Shown here piece after piece: positions 52,390 through 60,883 of a stretch of 64,000 bases of DNA. Under the pieces are notes generated by a model. The model was given only the letters and a program-made list of their open reading frames with translations, was not told where the DNA came from and made no database searches. Each line of letters opens with the position of its first letter. Within the stretch, counting starts at the first letter, position 1. The translations under genes were made by a program, and so were the position numbers. The DNA comes from an uncultured Altererythrobacter sp. GTDB taxonomy: Bacteria; Pseudomonadota; Alphaproteobacteria; Sphingomonadales; Sphingomonadaceae. The stretch is from assembly GCA_913055875.1 (NCBI GenBank), contig CAJXJY010000007.1, positions 1 through 64,000 of the forward strand, written 5' to 3'.

Positions 52390-53594
52390 AGCGGATCTCC
52401 GGAAGCGATCTTTTGCAGTACCAGCGCCGACAGCGCGGCGCGTTCGGACAGCGAGGATACGATCATGAACTCGTCGGGCGAATGGATCGCGCCGCCGCGC
52501 ACGCCCATCGTGTCGACCACCGGCACGCCGGTGGCGGCGATATTGTTGCCGTCGCACACGCCTCCCGTGGCCTGCCAGCCGATTTCCTGCCCGAGCGAGG
52601 CGCCGCATGTCCGCACGAGGTCGAACAGCTTCTGCGCGCGGCGGTCGACCGGCTTGGGCGGGCGGGTGATGCCGCCGTGGCGGTGGATCGAAACCTCGTG
52701 CGCCTGCTGGACGTCGCCGATCAGCGATGCCAGCCCGGCCTCGAACGCCTCGGCGGCGTCGGGGCTCTTGGGGCGGATATTGAAGCGCAGCACCGCATGG
52801 TCGGGCACGACGTTGTTCGCCGCGCCGCCCTCTATCTTCGCCGGATTGACGGGACACTCCTCGTTTTGCAGCTCCTTGAGCCTCAGCGTCAGCGCGGCGG
52901 CGGCGACGATCGCGTTGCGTCCGTCCTGCGGATTGCGCCCGGCATGCGCGGACTTGCCGGTTATCGTCAGCGAATAATTGCCGCTCCCGCCGCGCGCATG
53001 CGCGAGCGTGCCGTCGGGCAGCGCGGAGGGTTCGTAGGTGAGCGCGGCGTATTTGCCCTGCGCCAGCCGCTCGATCAGCGGCGCGGAGGCGAGCGAGCCG
53101 GTCTCCTCGTCCGAATTGATCAGCACGTCGTAGCCGAGGCGGTCGGCGAATTCGCTTCGCTCGAACGCCTTGAGCGCGTGCAGGATCACCGCGAGCCCGC
53201 CCTTCATATCGGCGAGGCCGGGGCCGTTGAGGATGTCGTCCTCGAGCCACTCCTGCTGCTGGAAGGGGTGATCCTTCGGGAAGACGGTATCCATGTGACC
53301 GGTAAACAGCAGCCGGCGCTCGGCCTCGGGCCGCACGCGCAGCACGATATGCTGTCCGAACTGCCGGCCGACCTCGCGTCCGTCGGGATCGATCGCGGTG
53401 ACCGGGGCCGGATCGACCAGCTCGATTTCGCCGGGCAGGTCGGAAAACGCCTCGGCGAGCATGCCCGCCATCGTCGCCAGGCCGTCGAGATTGGCGGTGC
53501 CGGTATTGACCGCGCTCCATGCTTGCGCGTGGGCGAGCATGGCGTCCTGGTCGATCGGTTCGATGAGGGCGGCTTGGGTGGTATCCAGTTTCAT
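52386..53594 (-). CDS. M20 family hydrolase (possible succinyl-amino-acid deacylase)
   Basis: A 402-residue M20 metallopeptidase. Zinc-binding segments are TGHMDTVFP (His, Asp), LADMKGG (bridging Asp), NSDEETGS (catalytic Glu and ligand) and a C-terminal IHSPDEF (His). A dimerisation domain contains GKSAHAGRNPQDGRNA. It is translationally coupled to astA. The normal final AST enzyme AstE (M14-like succinylglutamate desuccinylase) is not in the window, so this protein may supply a desuccinylase/deacylase activity; that is inference. ATG 53594 is preferred over TTG 53600. Confidence 0.85.
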   Translation of the reverse strand: MKLDTTQAALIEPIDQDAMLAHAQAWSAVNTGTANLDGLATMAGMLAEAFSDLPGEIELVDPAPVTAIDPDGREVGRQFGQHIVLRVRPEAERRLLFTGHMDTVFPKDHPFQQQEWLEDDILNGPGLADMKGGLAVILHALKAFERSEFADRLGYDVLINSDEETGSLASAPLIERLAQGKYAALTYEPSALPDGTLAHARGGSGNYSLTITGKSAHAGRNPQDGRNAIVAAAALTLRLKELQNEECPVNPAKIEGGAANNVVPDHAVLRFNIRPKSPDAAEAFEAGLASLIGDVQQAHEVSIHRHGGITRPPKPVDRRAQKLFDLVRTCGASLGQEIGWQATGGVCDGNNIAATGVPVVDTMGVRGGAIHSPDEFMIVSSLSERAALSALVLQKIASGDPL

Positions 53595-53771
53595 CTGCAA
53601 CGGCCTCTAGCGGGCGCACGGGCGGGTTTCCACCCATTGTCCGATACGGGGACGGGAAGGGGTTGCCAATCGGGAGGCCGGGCGTCATAGCGCGCGCGTC
53701 CTCCCCGGGAATTGCTATTGGAATAAGTTGTGCGCCACTTCGGAGCACGACCCGAACGAGTGCGAGGACCA

Positions 53772-55874
53772 ATGACCGACTACGTGACACGCGCCGGATT
53801 GCAGGTCTATCCGGGGCTGGCCGACCTTTTCGAAACGCAGGTGCTGAACACGCTCGGACGCGATCCGGCGGCATTCTGGCAGGGCTTCGCCGCGCTGCTC
53901 GCCGACTTTGCGCCTCGGAACCGCGCGCTGCTCGACAAGCGCGACCAGCTGCAATGGCAGATCGACGATTGCATGCGCGAACGGCGCGGCGATCCGCTCC
54001 CGCCCGAGGAGTATCGCGGTTTCCTCGAGCGGATCGGCTATCTCGTGCCCGAGCCCGATCGCTTCGAGATCGGCACCCGAAACGTCGATCCCGAGATTGC
54101 GACCATGGCCGGGCCGCAGCTGGTGGTGCCGATCCTCAACGCGCGCTTCCTCCTGAACGCCGCCAATGCGCGCTGGGGCAGCCTCTACGACGCGCTCTAC
54201 GGCACCGACGCGCTCGACGCGCCGCCCGCGCGGCCGGGCGGCTACGACGAGCAGCGCGGCGCGGCGGTGATCGCGCGCGGGCGGCAGTTCCTCGACGAGG
54301 CGCTGCCGCTGGTCGACCAGAGCTGGGCCGATCTTGCCGACGAGCATGACGGAAAGCTCCAGGACGAGAGCCAGTGGGTCGGACATACCGAAAAGGGATT
54401 GCTGTTCCGAAACAACGGTTTGCATATCGAAGTTCGATTCGATCGCGAACACCCGGTCGGCCGCACCGACAAAGCGGGCATTGCCGATATCGTCATCGAA
54501 GCCGCGCTGACGACGATCTGCGATTGCGAGGATTCGGTCGCGGCGGTCGACGGCGAGGACAAGACGCTCGCCTACGCCAACTGGCTCGGGCTGATCCGCG
54601 GCGACCTGGAGGACACGTTCGACAAGGGCGGCTCGACGGTGACCCGGCGGCTCGCGGGCGACAGGACCTATACCGACGGCAACGGGCAACAGCACAGCCT
54701 GCCCGGACGCAGCCTGCTGTTCGTGCGCAATGTCGGGCACCTGATGACCAATCCGGCGATCCTGCTCGACGACGGCAGCGAGATCCCCGAAGGCATCATG
54801 GACGCGGTGTTCACTTCCGCCATCGGTGCACTCGATGTCGAGCGGCACGTCAAGTTCGGCAATTCGAAATGCGGCAGCATCTACATCGTCAAGCCGAAGA
54901 TGCACGGGCCCGAGGAATGCGCCTTCACCAACGACCTGTTCGATGCGGTGGAAGACCTGCTCGGTCTGCAACGCCATACGATCAAGGTCGGGGTGATGGA
55001 CGAGGAGCGCCGCACCAGCGCCAACCTCGCCGCCTGCATCCATGCGGTGAAGGACCGCATCGTGTTCATCAACACGGGTTTCCTCGACCGCACCGGCGAC
55101 GAGATCCACACCTCGATGCAATTGGGGCCCATGATGCGCAAGGGCGACATCAAGACAAGCATCTGGCTCGACGCCTACGAGAAGCGCAATGTCGGCATCG
55201 GCATGGCCTGCGGCCTGTCGCGCCGGGCGCAGATCGGCAAGGGCATGTGGCCCGCGCCCGACCTGATGGGCCGGATGATGCTCGAGAAGGTCGGTCACTT
55301 GCGCGCCGGGGCGAACACCGCATGGGTGCCGTCGCCGACCGCCGCGACCTTGCACGCGCTGCATTACCACCAGGAGGATGTGTTCGAGCATCAGCAGGGC
55401 CTCGGCGAAGTACCGGGGCTCGAACCGCTGCTCGCCATCCCGTTGGCCGACGGCGCCAACTGGTCCGAGGGCGAAGTGCGCGAGGAACTCGACAACAACG
55501 CGCAAGGGCTGCTCGGCTACGTGGTGCGCTGGATCGACCACGGCGTCGGCTGTTCCAAGGTGCCAGACATAAACGATGTAGGCCTGATGGAGGACCGCGC
55601 GACCTTGCGCATTTCCTCGCAGCACATGGCCAACTGGCTCGCGCACGGCGTCTGCACGCAGGAGCAGGTGATGGACAGCCTCAGGCGCATGGCGGCCAAG
55701 GTCGACGGGCAGAATGCGGGCGATCCGTCCTACGAGCCGATGGCTGGCAATTGGGACACCAGCCTTGCTTTCCGCGCTGCGCGAGACCTCGTGTTCAAGG
55801 GCGCGGAGCAGCCGAGCGGCTATACCGAACCGCTGCTGCACGCCTGGCGGCTGGAGAAGAAACGACAGGGTTAA
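53772..55874 (+). CDS. glcB: Malate synthase G
   Basis: A 700-residue glyoxylate-cycle enzyme condensing glyoxylate and acetyl-CoA to malate. It starts TDYVTRAGLQVYPGLADLFE and contains DCEDSVAAVDGEDKTLAY, GRSLLFVRNVGHLMTNPAI, GVMDEERRTSANL, FINTGFLDRTGDEIHTSM and GANTAWVPSPTAATLHALHY, all standard for isoform G. ATG 53772 follows GCGAGGACCA. Slightly shorter than E. coli GlcB. No isocitrate lyase gene is nearby. Confidence 0.96.
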   Translation: MTDYVTRAGLQVYPGLADLFETQVLNTLGRDPAAFWQGFAALLADFAPRNRALLDKRDQLQWQIDDCMRERRGDPLPPEEYRGFLERIGYLVPEPDRFEIGTRNVDPEIATMAGPQLVVPILNARFLLNAANARWGSLYDALYGTDALDAPPARPGGYDEQRGAAVIARGRQFLDEALPLVDQSWADLADEHDGKLQDESQWVGHTEKGLLFRNNGLHIEVRFDREHPVGRTDKAGIADIVIEAALTTICDCEDSVAAVDGEDKTLAYANWLGLIRGDLEDTFDKGGSTVTRRLAGDRTYTDGNGQQHSLPGRSLLFVRNVGHLMTNPAILLDDGSEIPEGIMDAVFTSAIGALDVERHVKFGNSKCGSIYIVKPKMHGPEECAFTNDLFDAVEDLLGLQRHTIKVGVMDEERRTSANLAACIHAVKDRIVFINTGFLDRTGDEIHTSMQLGPMMRKGDIKTSIWLDAYEKRNVGIGMACGLSRRAQIGKGMWPAPDLMGRMMLEKVGHLRAGANTAWVPSPTAATLHALHYHQEDVFEHQQGLGEVPGLEPLLAIPLADGANWSEGEVREELDNNAQGLLGYVVRWIDHGVGCSKVPDINDVGLMEDRATLRISSQHMANWLAHGVCTQEQVMDSLRRMAAKVDGQNAGDPSYEPMAGNWDTSLAFRAARDLVFKGAEQPSGYTEPLLHAWRLEKKRQG

Positions 55875-55928
55875 CCGGCTTGCGTCGGCTGCGAATCGAT
55901 CTAGACTTGCCGCGAAGAGGAGGGTCGA

Positions 55929-56312
55929 ATGACGAAATGGTTCGCCGCGGCTGCGCTAGCCGCTCTCGCCACCGCGCCGGTGGCCGCACAGCAACAGCAA
56001 ACGCCCGAGGTCGTCTCGAGCGGCGGGTTCCTGCTCGGGCGCGGACTCTACACCTCGTGCATCTCGCAGGAAGCGAACGAGCAGCTCGCCTGCCGGTCCT
56101 ACATGATGGCGGTTGCCGACAGCATGGCGATGCACAAGGACAATGGCTGGGCGCCGCAATCGCTGTGCGGGGCGGACAATCTCCAGGTCGCGCAGCTGGG
56201 GCCGCTCTACGTCGAATATATCCGCCGCAATCCCGACAAGATCGACTGGACCGCGGCCTCGACCGCCTACAACGCGCTTGCCGAAAGCTTTCCCTGCGCG
56301 CGCCGGAACTAG
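55929..56312 (+). CDS. Rap1a/Tai-like domain exported protein
   Basis: A 127-residue periplasmic protein with signal peptide FAAAALAALATAPVAAQ. The mature part matches the Rap1a/Tai pattern: GFLLGRGLYTSC, ACRSYMMAVADSM, and CGADNLQVAQLGPLYVEYIRRNPDKID, with four cysteines that could form disulfides. In Serratia, Rap1a is immunity to a T6SS peptidoglycan amidase. Here it directly precedes an M15-type peptidase gene (stop TAG adjacent to GTG start). A toxin-immunity relationship is only suggested by context. Confidence 0.8.
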   Translation: MTKWFAAAALAALATAPVAAQQQQTPEVVSSGGFLLGRGLYTSCISQEANEQLACRSYMMAVADSMAMHKDNGWAPQSLCGADNLQVAQLGPLYVEYIRRNPDKIDWTAASTAYNALAESFPCARRN

Positions 56313-56999
56313 GTGCTACGCCGGTTTGTCGCTCCGCTGTTGTGGGGCGGCTTCCTGATTGGAGTGATCCTGATCGTCGCCGAACGCGGGCTACCCGATC
56401 TGCCGGGATCGCCTGTATTCGGCCCGCCGGCCGATTCGCGCGCGGCATTCGATAGCTGGCTCGAAGAACAGCCCGGACGCCGCGTCGAATTCGGCGAATT
56501 CGAGACATTCCTGGCCGGCGAAGGGGTCGGCGAAGTGGTTCCCGCATGGCAATTGATGCGGGTCGATGCGCGCTATGCCACCCAGTGCGATATCCCCCCC
56601 TTCGGTATCCCGCCGCGCGAATTGTGGCCCAACATCGTTCCTGCGCTCGCGCTGGTACGCGACCGGGTCGAGCCCACGATAGGGCCGGTCGAAGTCCGAT
56701 CGTCGTGGCGCACGCCCGAACTGAACGCCTGCGCGCGCGGCGCAGCGGCCAGCAAGCACCTGCAATTCGCCGCGCTTGATCTGGTCACGCGGGACCGGCA
56801 GCGCGGAGAGAACCTCTATCGTCGGCTTTGCGCGATACATGCCGAGGCTGGGCCGCCCAGCCGGATGGGCCTCGGCGCCTATTTCGATCCGGCCGAACCG
56901 CGCTTCGGCGGGGGCCGGTTCCATATCGATGCCACGGGCTATCGCAGTTGGGGCAGGGGCTACACGAGGGCGAGCAGTCCCTGCCGCTCTTTCAACTAA
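56313..56999 (+). CDS. M15-type D,D-peptidase-like protein
   Basis: A 228-residue protein with one N-terminal membrane anchor ([19 protein letters not shown]). The C-terminal M15_3-type domain shows [20 protein letters not shown], the zinc pattern H-x6-D (HLQFAALD) and GRFHID near the end, so ligands appear intact. Likely a periplasm-facing peptidoglycan carboxypeptidase. The GTG start immediately follows the stop of the Rap1a-like gene. The end overlaps convergent rsmA by eight bases. Confidence 0.8.
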   Translation: MLRRFVAPLLWGGFLIGVILIVAERGLPDLPGSPVFGPPADSRAAFDSWLEEQPGRRVEFGEFETFLAGEGVGEVVPAWQLMRVDARYATQCDIPPFGIPPRELWPNIVPALALVRDRVEPTIGPVEVRSSWRTPELNACARGAAASKHLQFAALDLVTRDRQRGENLYRRLCAIHAEAGPPSRMGLGAYFDPAEPRFGGGRFHIDATGYRSWGRGYTRASSPCRSFN

Positions 57000-57822
57000 G
57001 CGCGCGGGCGAGCGCGATGAATTCTGCGACCGATAGCGTTTCCGCCCGACGTTGCGGGTCGATCCCGCATGGCTCCAGCGCCTCGACCGCGCCGGGCACG
57101 CCCTTGAGGCTTTGTCGCAGCATTTTGCGGCGCTGGCCGAAAGCCGCTTCGGTCAACCTTTCGAGCATCCGCGCGGAGACGCCCCCAGGCGCGTCTGCAG
57201 GGGTCACATGGACGATCGCGCTCATCACTTTGGGCGGCGGGGTGAAGGCGCTGCGGTGGACCTTCATCGCCAGCCGCGCCGCGCTGCGCCACTGCGCCAG
57301 CACCGCGAGGCGGCCATAGGCGCCGGTGCCGGGCGGCGCGACGATCCGCTGCGCCACCTCCTGCTGGAACATCAGCGTCAGCGAAGTCCATGCGGGCGGC
57401 CACTGCTCGCCGCCGAGCCAGCGCACGAACAGCGCGGTGCCGACATTGTAGGGCAGGTTGGCGACGACCGCGAAGGGTTCGTCCATCAATTCGGCATGGT
57501 CGATCGCCAGCGCGTCGCCCTCGACCACGCGCAGCCTGCCCGGACAGGCTTCGCCCAGCTCGGCGAGAGCGGGCAGGCAGCGGCGGTCCATCTCGATCGC
57601 GGTCACGCGCGCGCCCGCCGCGAGCAGCGCGCGCGTCAGCCCGCCGGGGCCGGGACCGATTTCGAGCACCGCACGGCCCTGCAGATCGCCGGGTATGGCG
57701 GCGATCCGGTCGAGCAATTGTGCGTCGAACAGGAAGTTCTGCCCCAGCGCCTTGCTGGGCGACAGACCATGTTTCGCGATCACTTCGCGCAGGGGCGGGA
57801 GGTCGGGCGATGCGCTGTTCAA
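56992..57822 (-). CDS. rsmA: 16S rRNA dimethyladenosine transferase
   Basis: A 276-residue SAM-dependent enzyme dimethylating two adjacent adenosines near the 3' end of 16S rRNA. Motifs: [19 protein letters not shown] motif [14 protein letters not shown], and the catalytic [11 protein letters not shown]. Last gene of the lptD-surA-pdxA-rsmA set. It is separated from pdxA by a palindromic repeat. Confidence 0.96.
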   Translation of the reverse strand: MNSASPDLPPLREVIAKHGLSPSKALGQNFLFDAQLLDRIAAIPGDLQGRAVLEIGPGPGGLTRALLAAGARVTAIEMDRRCLPALAELGEACPGRLRVVEGDALAIDHAELMDEPFAVVANLPYNVGTALFVRWLGGEQWPPAWTSLTLMFQQEVAQRIVAPPGTGAYGRLAVLAQWRSAARLAMKVHRSAFTPPPKVMSAIVHVTPADAPGGVSARMLERLTEAAFGQRRKMLRQSLKGVPGAVEALEPCGIDPQRRAETLSVAEFIALARALS

Positions 57823-57832
57823 AAAAGAAACT

Positions 57833-57949
57833 CCGTTCGCCCTGAGCCTGTCGAAGGGCCGTTCTGCGCTTTGAATGCTGCGCTAGAAGAAAAAGCGGTC
57901 CTTCGACAAGCGTGTCCTGAGCGGAGCCGAAGGGCTCAGGACGAACGGA
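57833..57949. repeat. TTCGACAGGCTCAG-type palindromic repeat, copy 2
   Basis: The left arm (CCGTTCGCCCTGAGCCTGTC) and a right block (57899-57949, ending GGCTCAGGACGAACGG) are inverted relatives with about 40 bases between. The right block carries two nested stems. It fills the pdxA-rsmA gap and slightly overlaps the 3' end of pdxA. Confidence 0.75.
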
Positions 57950-58952
57950 CCTTCGCAGCTCTTCGCGCCGCGCATTCGCCCGCCATCCGGATCGCGGCGA
58001 TCATCGCGCCCGGATCGGCAATTCCCTTGCCCGCGATATCGAACGCGGTGCCGTGGTCGGGGCTGGTGCGCACGATCGGCAGGCCGAGGGTGACATTGAC
58101 CCCCTGGTCGAAATCGAGCGCCTTGAGCGGGACCAGCGCCTGGTCGTGATACATGCACAGGGCCGCATCGTAGCCGGCGCGGGCGCGCGGGGTGAACAGC
58201 GCGTCGGCCGGGTGCGGGCCGGTCGCGTCGATCCCGGCGGCGCGCAGTTCGGCGATCGCCGGGGCGATGATGCGCGCTTCCTCGTCGCCGAACCGGCCCG
58301 ATTCGCCCGCATGCGGATTGAGACCGGTGATCGCGAGCCGCGGAGCCTCGATGCCGAAATCGCTCCGCAGCGCCGCAGCGACGATGGTCGCGCGCCGGAC
58401 GATCAGCTCCTGGGTCAGCATCCCGGGTACCGCGGACAGCGCAACATGGACCGTCAGCGGCACGGTGCGCAGCTGCGGCCCGGCGAGCATCATCACCGCA
58501 TCTTCGGGTCGGAGGCGGCAGGCTTCGGCGAGGAATTCGGTCTGGCCGGGATATGTGTAGCCGATTTCGGCGAGCGCACTCTTGGAAACGGGGGCGGTCA
58601 CCAGGCCGGCGACGAATTGCCCCATCGCCAGCCCGGTCGCGTGTTCGAGCGAATAGGCCGCCAGATTGGCGCCCTCGGTGGTGGGGTTTCCCGGCGTGTA
58701 AGGGCCGTCGTCCTTGGTAAATACCGGCAGTGCGTCGGCGAAAATCTCCGCCGGTTGCTCCGCCGGGCGAAAGGTCCTGACGGCGATATCGAGGCCGCGC
58801 ATCCCGGCGGCTCGCGCAAGCACGCCGGCCCCGCCGACGACGAAGAAGGGAGGCAAAGCCTCCCGCTCGCGCCGCACCCATGCCTCGGCGATCAGCTCCG
58901 GCCCGATCCCGGCGGGGTCGCCGAGCGAAAGGGCGAGCGCCGGGGTCTTCAA
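57936..58952 (-). CDS. pdxA: 4-hydroxythreonine-4-phosphate dehydrogenase
   Basis: A 338-residue enzyme of pyridoxal-phosphate synthesis. It begins PALALSLGDPAGIGPELIAEA. LVTAPVSKSALAEIGYTYPG, the metal-ligand region ITGLNPHAGESGRFGDEE, and MYHDQALVPLKALDFDQGVN and RTSPDHGTAFDIAG are diagnostic. Overlaps the surA stop by four bases, so translation is coupled. Confidence 0.96.
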   Translation of the reverse strand: MKTPALALSLGDPAGIGPELIAEAWVRREREALPPFFVVGGAGVLARAAGMRGLDIAVRTFRPAEQPAEIFADALPVFTKDDGPYTPGNPTTEGANLAAYSLEHATGLAMGQFVAGLVTAPVSKSALAEIGYTYPGQTEFLAEACRLRPEDAVMMLAGPQLRTVPLTVHVALSAVPGMLTQELIVRRATIVAAALRSDFGIEAPRLAITGLNPHAGESGRFGDEEARIIAPAIAELRAAGIDATGPHPADALFTPRARAGYDAALCMYHDQALVPLKALDFDQGVNVTLGLPIVRTSPDHGTAFDIAGKGIADPGAMIAAIRMAGECAARRAAKVRSS

Positions 58953-60319
58953 TTATACTCGATATAGGCGTCGTTGCGCAGGTCGCGCAGGTAGCGCTGC
59001 GCGCGCTTGGTGATGCGCTGTTCCTTGATATCGTCGATGATCGTCTCGAGGTCGGGCCCCGCGGCGACCTGCGGATCGTCGCGTCCGCACAGCACCAGCG
59101 TGCGCACGCCGTCCTCGATCGAGCCGAACAGCGCGGTGGCCTGGCCGACCTGCATCTGCAGGATCGACGATTGCAGCTGGGCGGGCAGCTGCGCGGCCTT
59201 GATCTGGTCGTTGGTCACCACTTCCGCGCCGACCGATTGCGCGACGCGATCGACGTCGCCGCATCCGCGGATCGATTCGACCGCGAGCGCGAAGGCATCG
59301 ACCTTGGCCGCGGCCTCGACCTCGGTGACGTCTTCGGGGAAGGTGATCGCGACCTGCTTCAGGCTCAGGACGGCATCGCGCGGATTGGCCATCAGCACCT
59401 GGCGCTTCTCGATCAGGTAGACGATCCAGAAACCGCCGGGGATCTCGACCGGCCCGACCAGCTGGCCGGGCTGCATTTCGGCCACGATGGCCTCGAGCTG
59501 CGGCGATCGCAGCTGCGGCAGCTGGATCCAGCCGAGATCGCCGCCGACCACCGCGGTGGTCGCTTCGGAGAACTGCCGTGCATAGGCGACGAAACTGCCG
59601 CCCTGGCGCAGCTGCTCGACGATGCGCACGGCGTTCTGGCGGACGGCTTCGCTGGTTTCGGGCGTTGCCGAGAGGAAGATTTCGCCGACCCGGTATTCGT
59701 CGGTGCCGCGCGATTCCTCGAGCCGCTGCATGATCTCCTCGGCCTCTTCGACCGAGACGTTGATGAACGGGACGACCATCCGCCCGAGCAGCCGGCGCCA
59801 CGCGATCTCGCCGTAGATCTGCCGCTTGAGCGCCGCCGGGCTGGAGCCGGCCGCGATCAGATAGGCATCCATCTTCTCGGCCTCGGGACCGAAATTGCGC
59901 GCCGCCACGTCGGCGTACTGGGCGTCGATCTCGGCCTGCTGGATTTCGATTTCCTGCGCCTGCGCTTCCTGGATCTGGAGCGTTTCGTCGATCAGGTTGC
60001 GCAGCACCTGCATCCGCAGCCGCGCCATTTCCTCGTCCGAAATCTCCCCCTCCGAGGCCGCCGTGACCAGCGCCACGCGGTGATCGATGTCGGTGCCGGT
60101 GATGACCGACCCGTTGACCACTGCGGTGGCGGTACGGACGTTGGGGTCGTTCCGGGTCAGCAGCGTCACATTGTCGGGAATGCCGAGCGGGTTGCGCGCC
60201 GAAGGCTGCGTCTGCGGCTGGGCCTGCGATTGTGCCTGAGCCTGGGCGAGCACGGGTCCGGCGGTCAGGCTGAGCCCGGCCAGCCCGGCGAGAATTCGGG
60301 TCGATATCGTCTTGATCAC
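58949..60319 (-). CDS. surA: Periplasmic peptidyl-prolyl isomerase/chaperone SurA
   Basis: A 456-residue exported protein. A signal peptide (ILAGLAGLSLTAGPVLAQ), a Gln/Pro-rich linker, the SurA N-terminal chaperone helices (LRMQVLRNLIDETLQIQEAQ) and parvulin domains (EIFLSATPETSEAVRQN, then GDLGWIQLPQLRSPQLEAIV) are visible. A C-terminal helix follows. It chaperones outer-membrane proteins such as LptD, encoded just upstream. An element of about 560 bases separates the two. Confidence 0.93.
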   Translation of the reverse strand: MIKTISTRILAGLAGLSLTAGPVLAQAQAQSQAQPQTQPSARNPLGIPDNVTLLTRNDPNVRTATAVVNGSVITGTDIDHRVALVTAASEGEISDEEMARLRMQVLRNLIDETLQIQEAQAQEIEIQQAEIDAQYADVAARNFGPEAEKMDAYLIAAGSSPAALKRQIYGEIAWRRLLGRMVVPFINVSVEEAEEIMQRLEESRGTDEYRVGEIFLSATPETSEAVRQNAVRIVEQLRQGGSFVAYARQFSEATTAVVGGDLGWIQLPQLRSPQLEAIVAEMQPGQLVGPVEIPGGFWIVYLIEKRQVLMANPRDAVLSLKQVAITFPEDVTEVEAAAKVDAFALAVESIRGCGDVDRVAQSVGAEVVTNDQIKAAQLPAQLQSSILQMQVGQATALFGSIEDGVRTLVLCGRDDPQVAAGPDLETIIDDIKEQRITKRAQRYLRDLRNDAYIEYN

Positions 60320-60515
60320 TGCAATTTCCGTCCGTTACGCGCACCAGCGCGTCATCAAATTCATGCCGTCGCCCCTGCTGGCGAGAGGCTTAACCCAAGC
60401 TGAGTGCCGGGCGGTGTGCGAGGCCGGATAGCCTGTTTGCACGGCGGCGACAATCACCCTGTGGACCGGGTGCGAATCCCTCTCGGCCCGGCCGAAATTC
60501 GGGACTGGGTTTGCT
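60320..60515. other. Spacer upstream of surA
   Basis: Expected to hold the surA promoter. A tRNA-3'-end-like string GGGTGCGAATCCCTCTCGG occurs near 60470, flanked by GGCCGG/CCGGCC, but no cloverleaf forms. Nothing else is recognised. Confidence 0.35.
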
Positions 60516-60875
60516 TGTTTTCCGGCGGTGACTAGACCTGTCGCTGCTTGGCAAATGTTGGACCGCCGGGAGCGGCACCGGCCCGCGCCCCCACCCGGCG
60601 CGTTTTATGGCGTCTATTCGGGCATCGCTTCGCGCTGCCCTGCGCTCGGCACCGGCCCGCTCCCCCCCCCGGCCACCCCGAACATAGTAGCCTATGGGTG
60701 GCCGGGAGGGGGAGCGGGCCGGTGCCGCTTCTGGCGGTCCGATGCTTGCCGCAATGCGACAGGTTGCGTCACCGCCAGCAAACAAACCCGGATGGGGGCG
60801 TGGGATGGAACAGCCAAGGGAAGCACGGAGGTGCTTCCCGCACGCAACAAGGACTCATACCTGCGCCGTCACGAC
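60516..60875. repeat. Composite dispersed repeat with inverted terminal modules (copy C)
   Basis: The left end (from TTTTCCGGCGGTGAC through TTGGCAAATGTTGGACCGCC) is the inverted form of the right module (GGCGGTCCGATGCTTGCCG ... GTCACCGCCAGCAAACAA). Between them is a 32-bp inverted repeat with one mismatch (60647-60678 with 60696-60727). Its loop, CGAACATAGTAGCCTAT, matches copy B in 15 of 17 positions. The right flank ends with CCCGCACGCAACAAGGACTC, the inverted form of modules in copies A and B. No gene is present. It interrupts the lptD-surA operon. Confidence 0.85.
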
Positions 60876-60883
60876 CCCGGAGC

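Noticed and set aside
60419-60496. tRNA-like 3' half (GGGTGCGAATCCCTCTCGG with GGCCGG/CCGGCC flanks)
   Set aside because: Only three T-stem pairs form, no D-arm or anticodon arm is possible, and there is no CCA end. Probably chance or a very degraded remnant.
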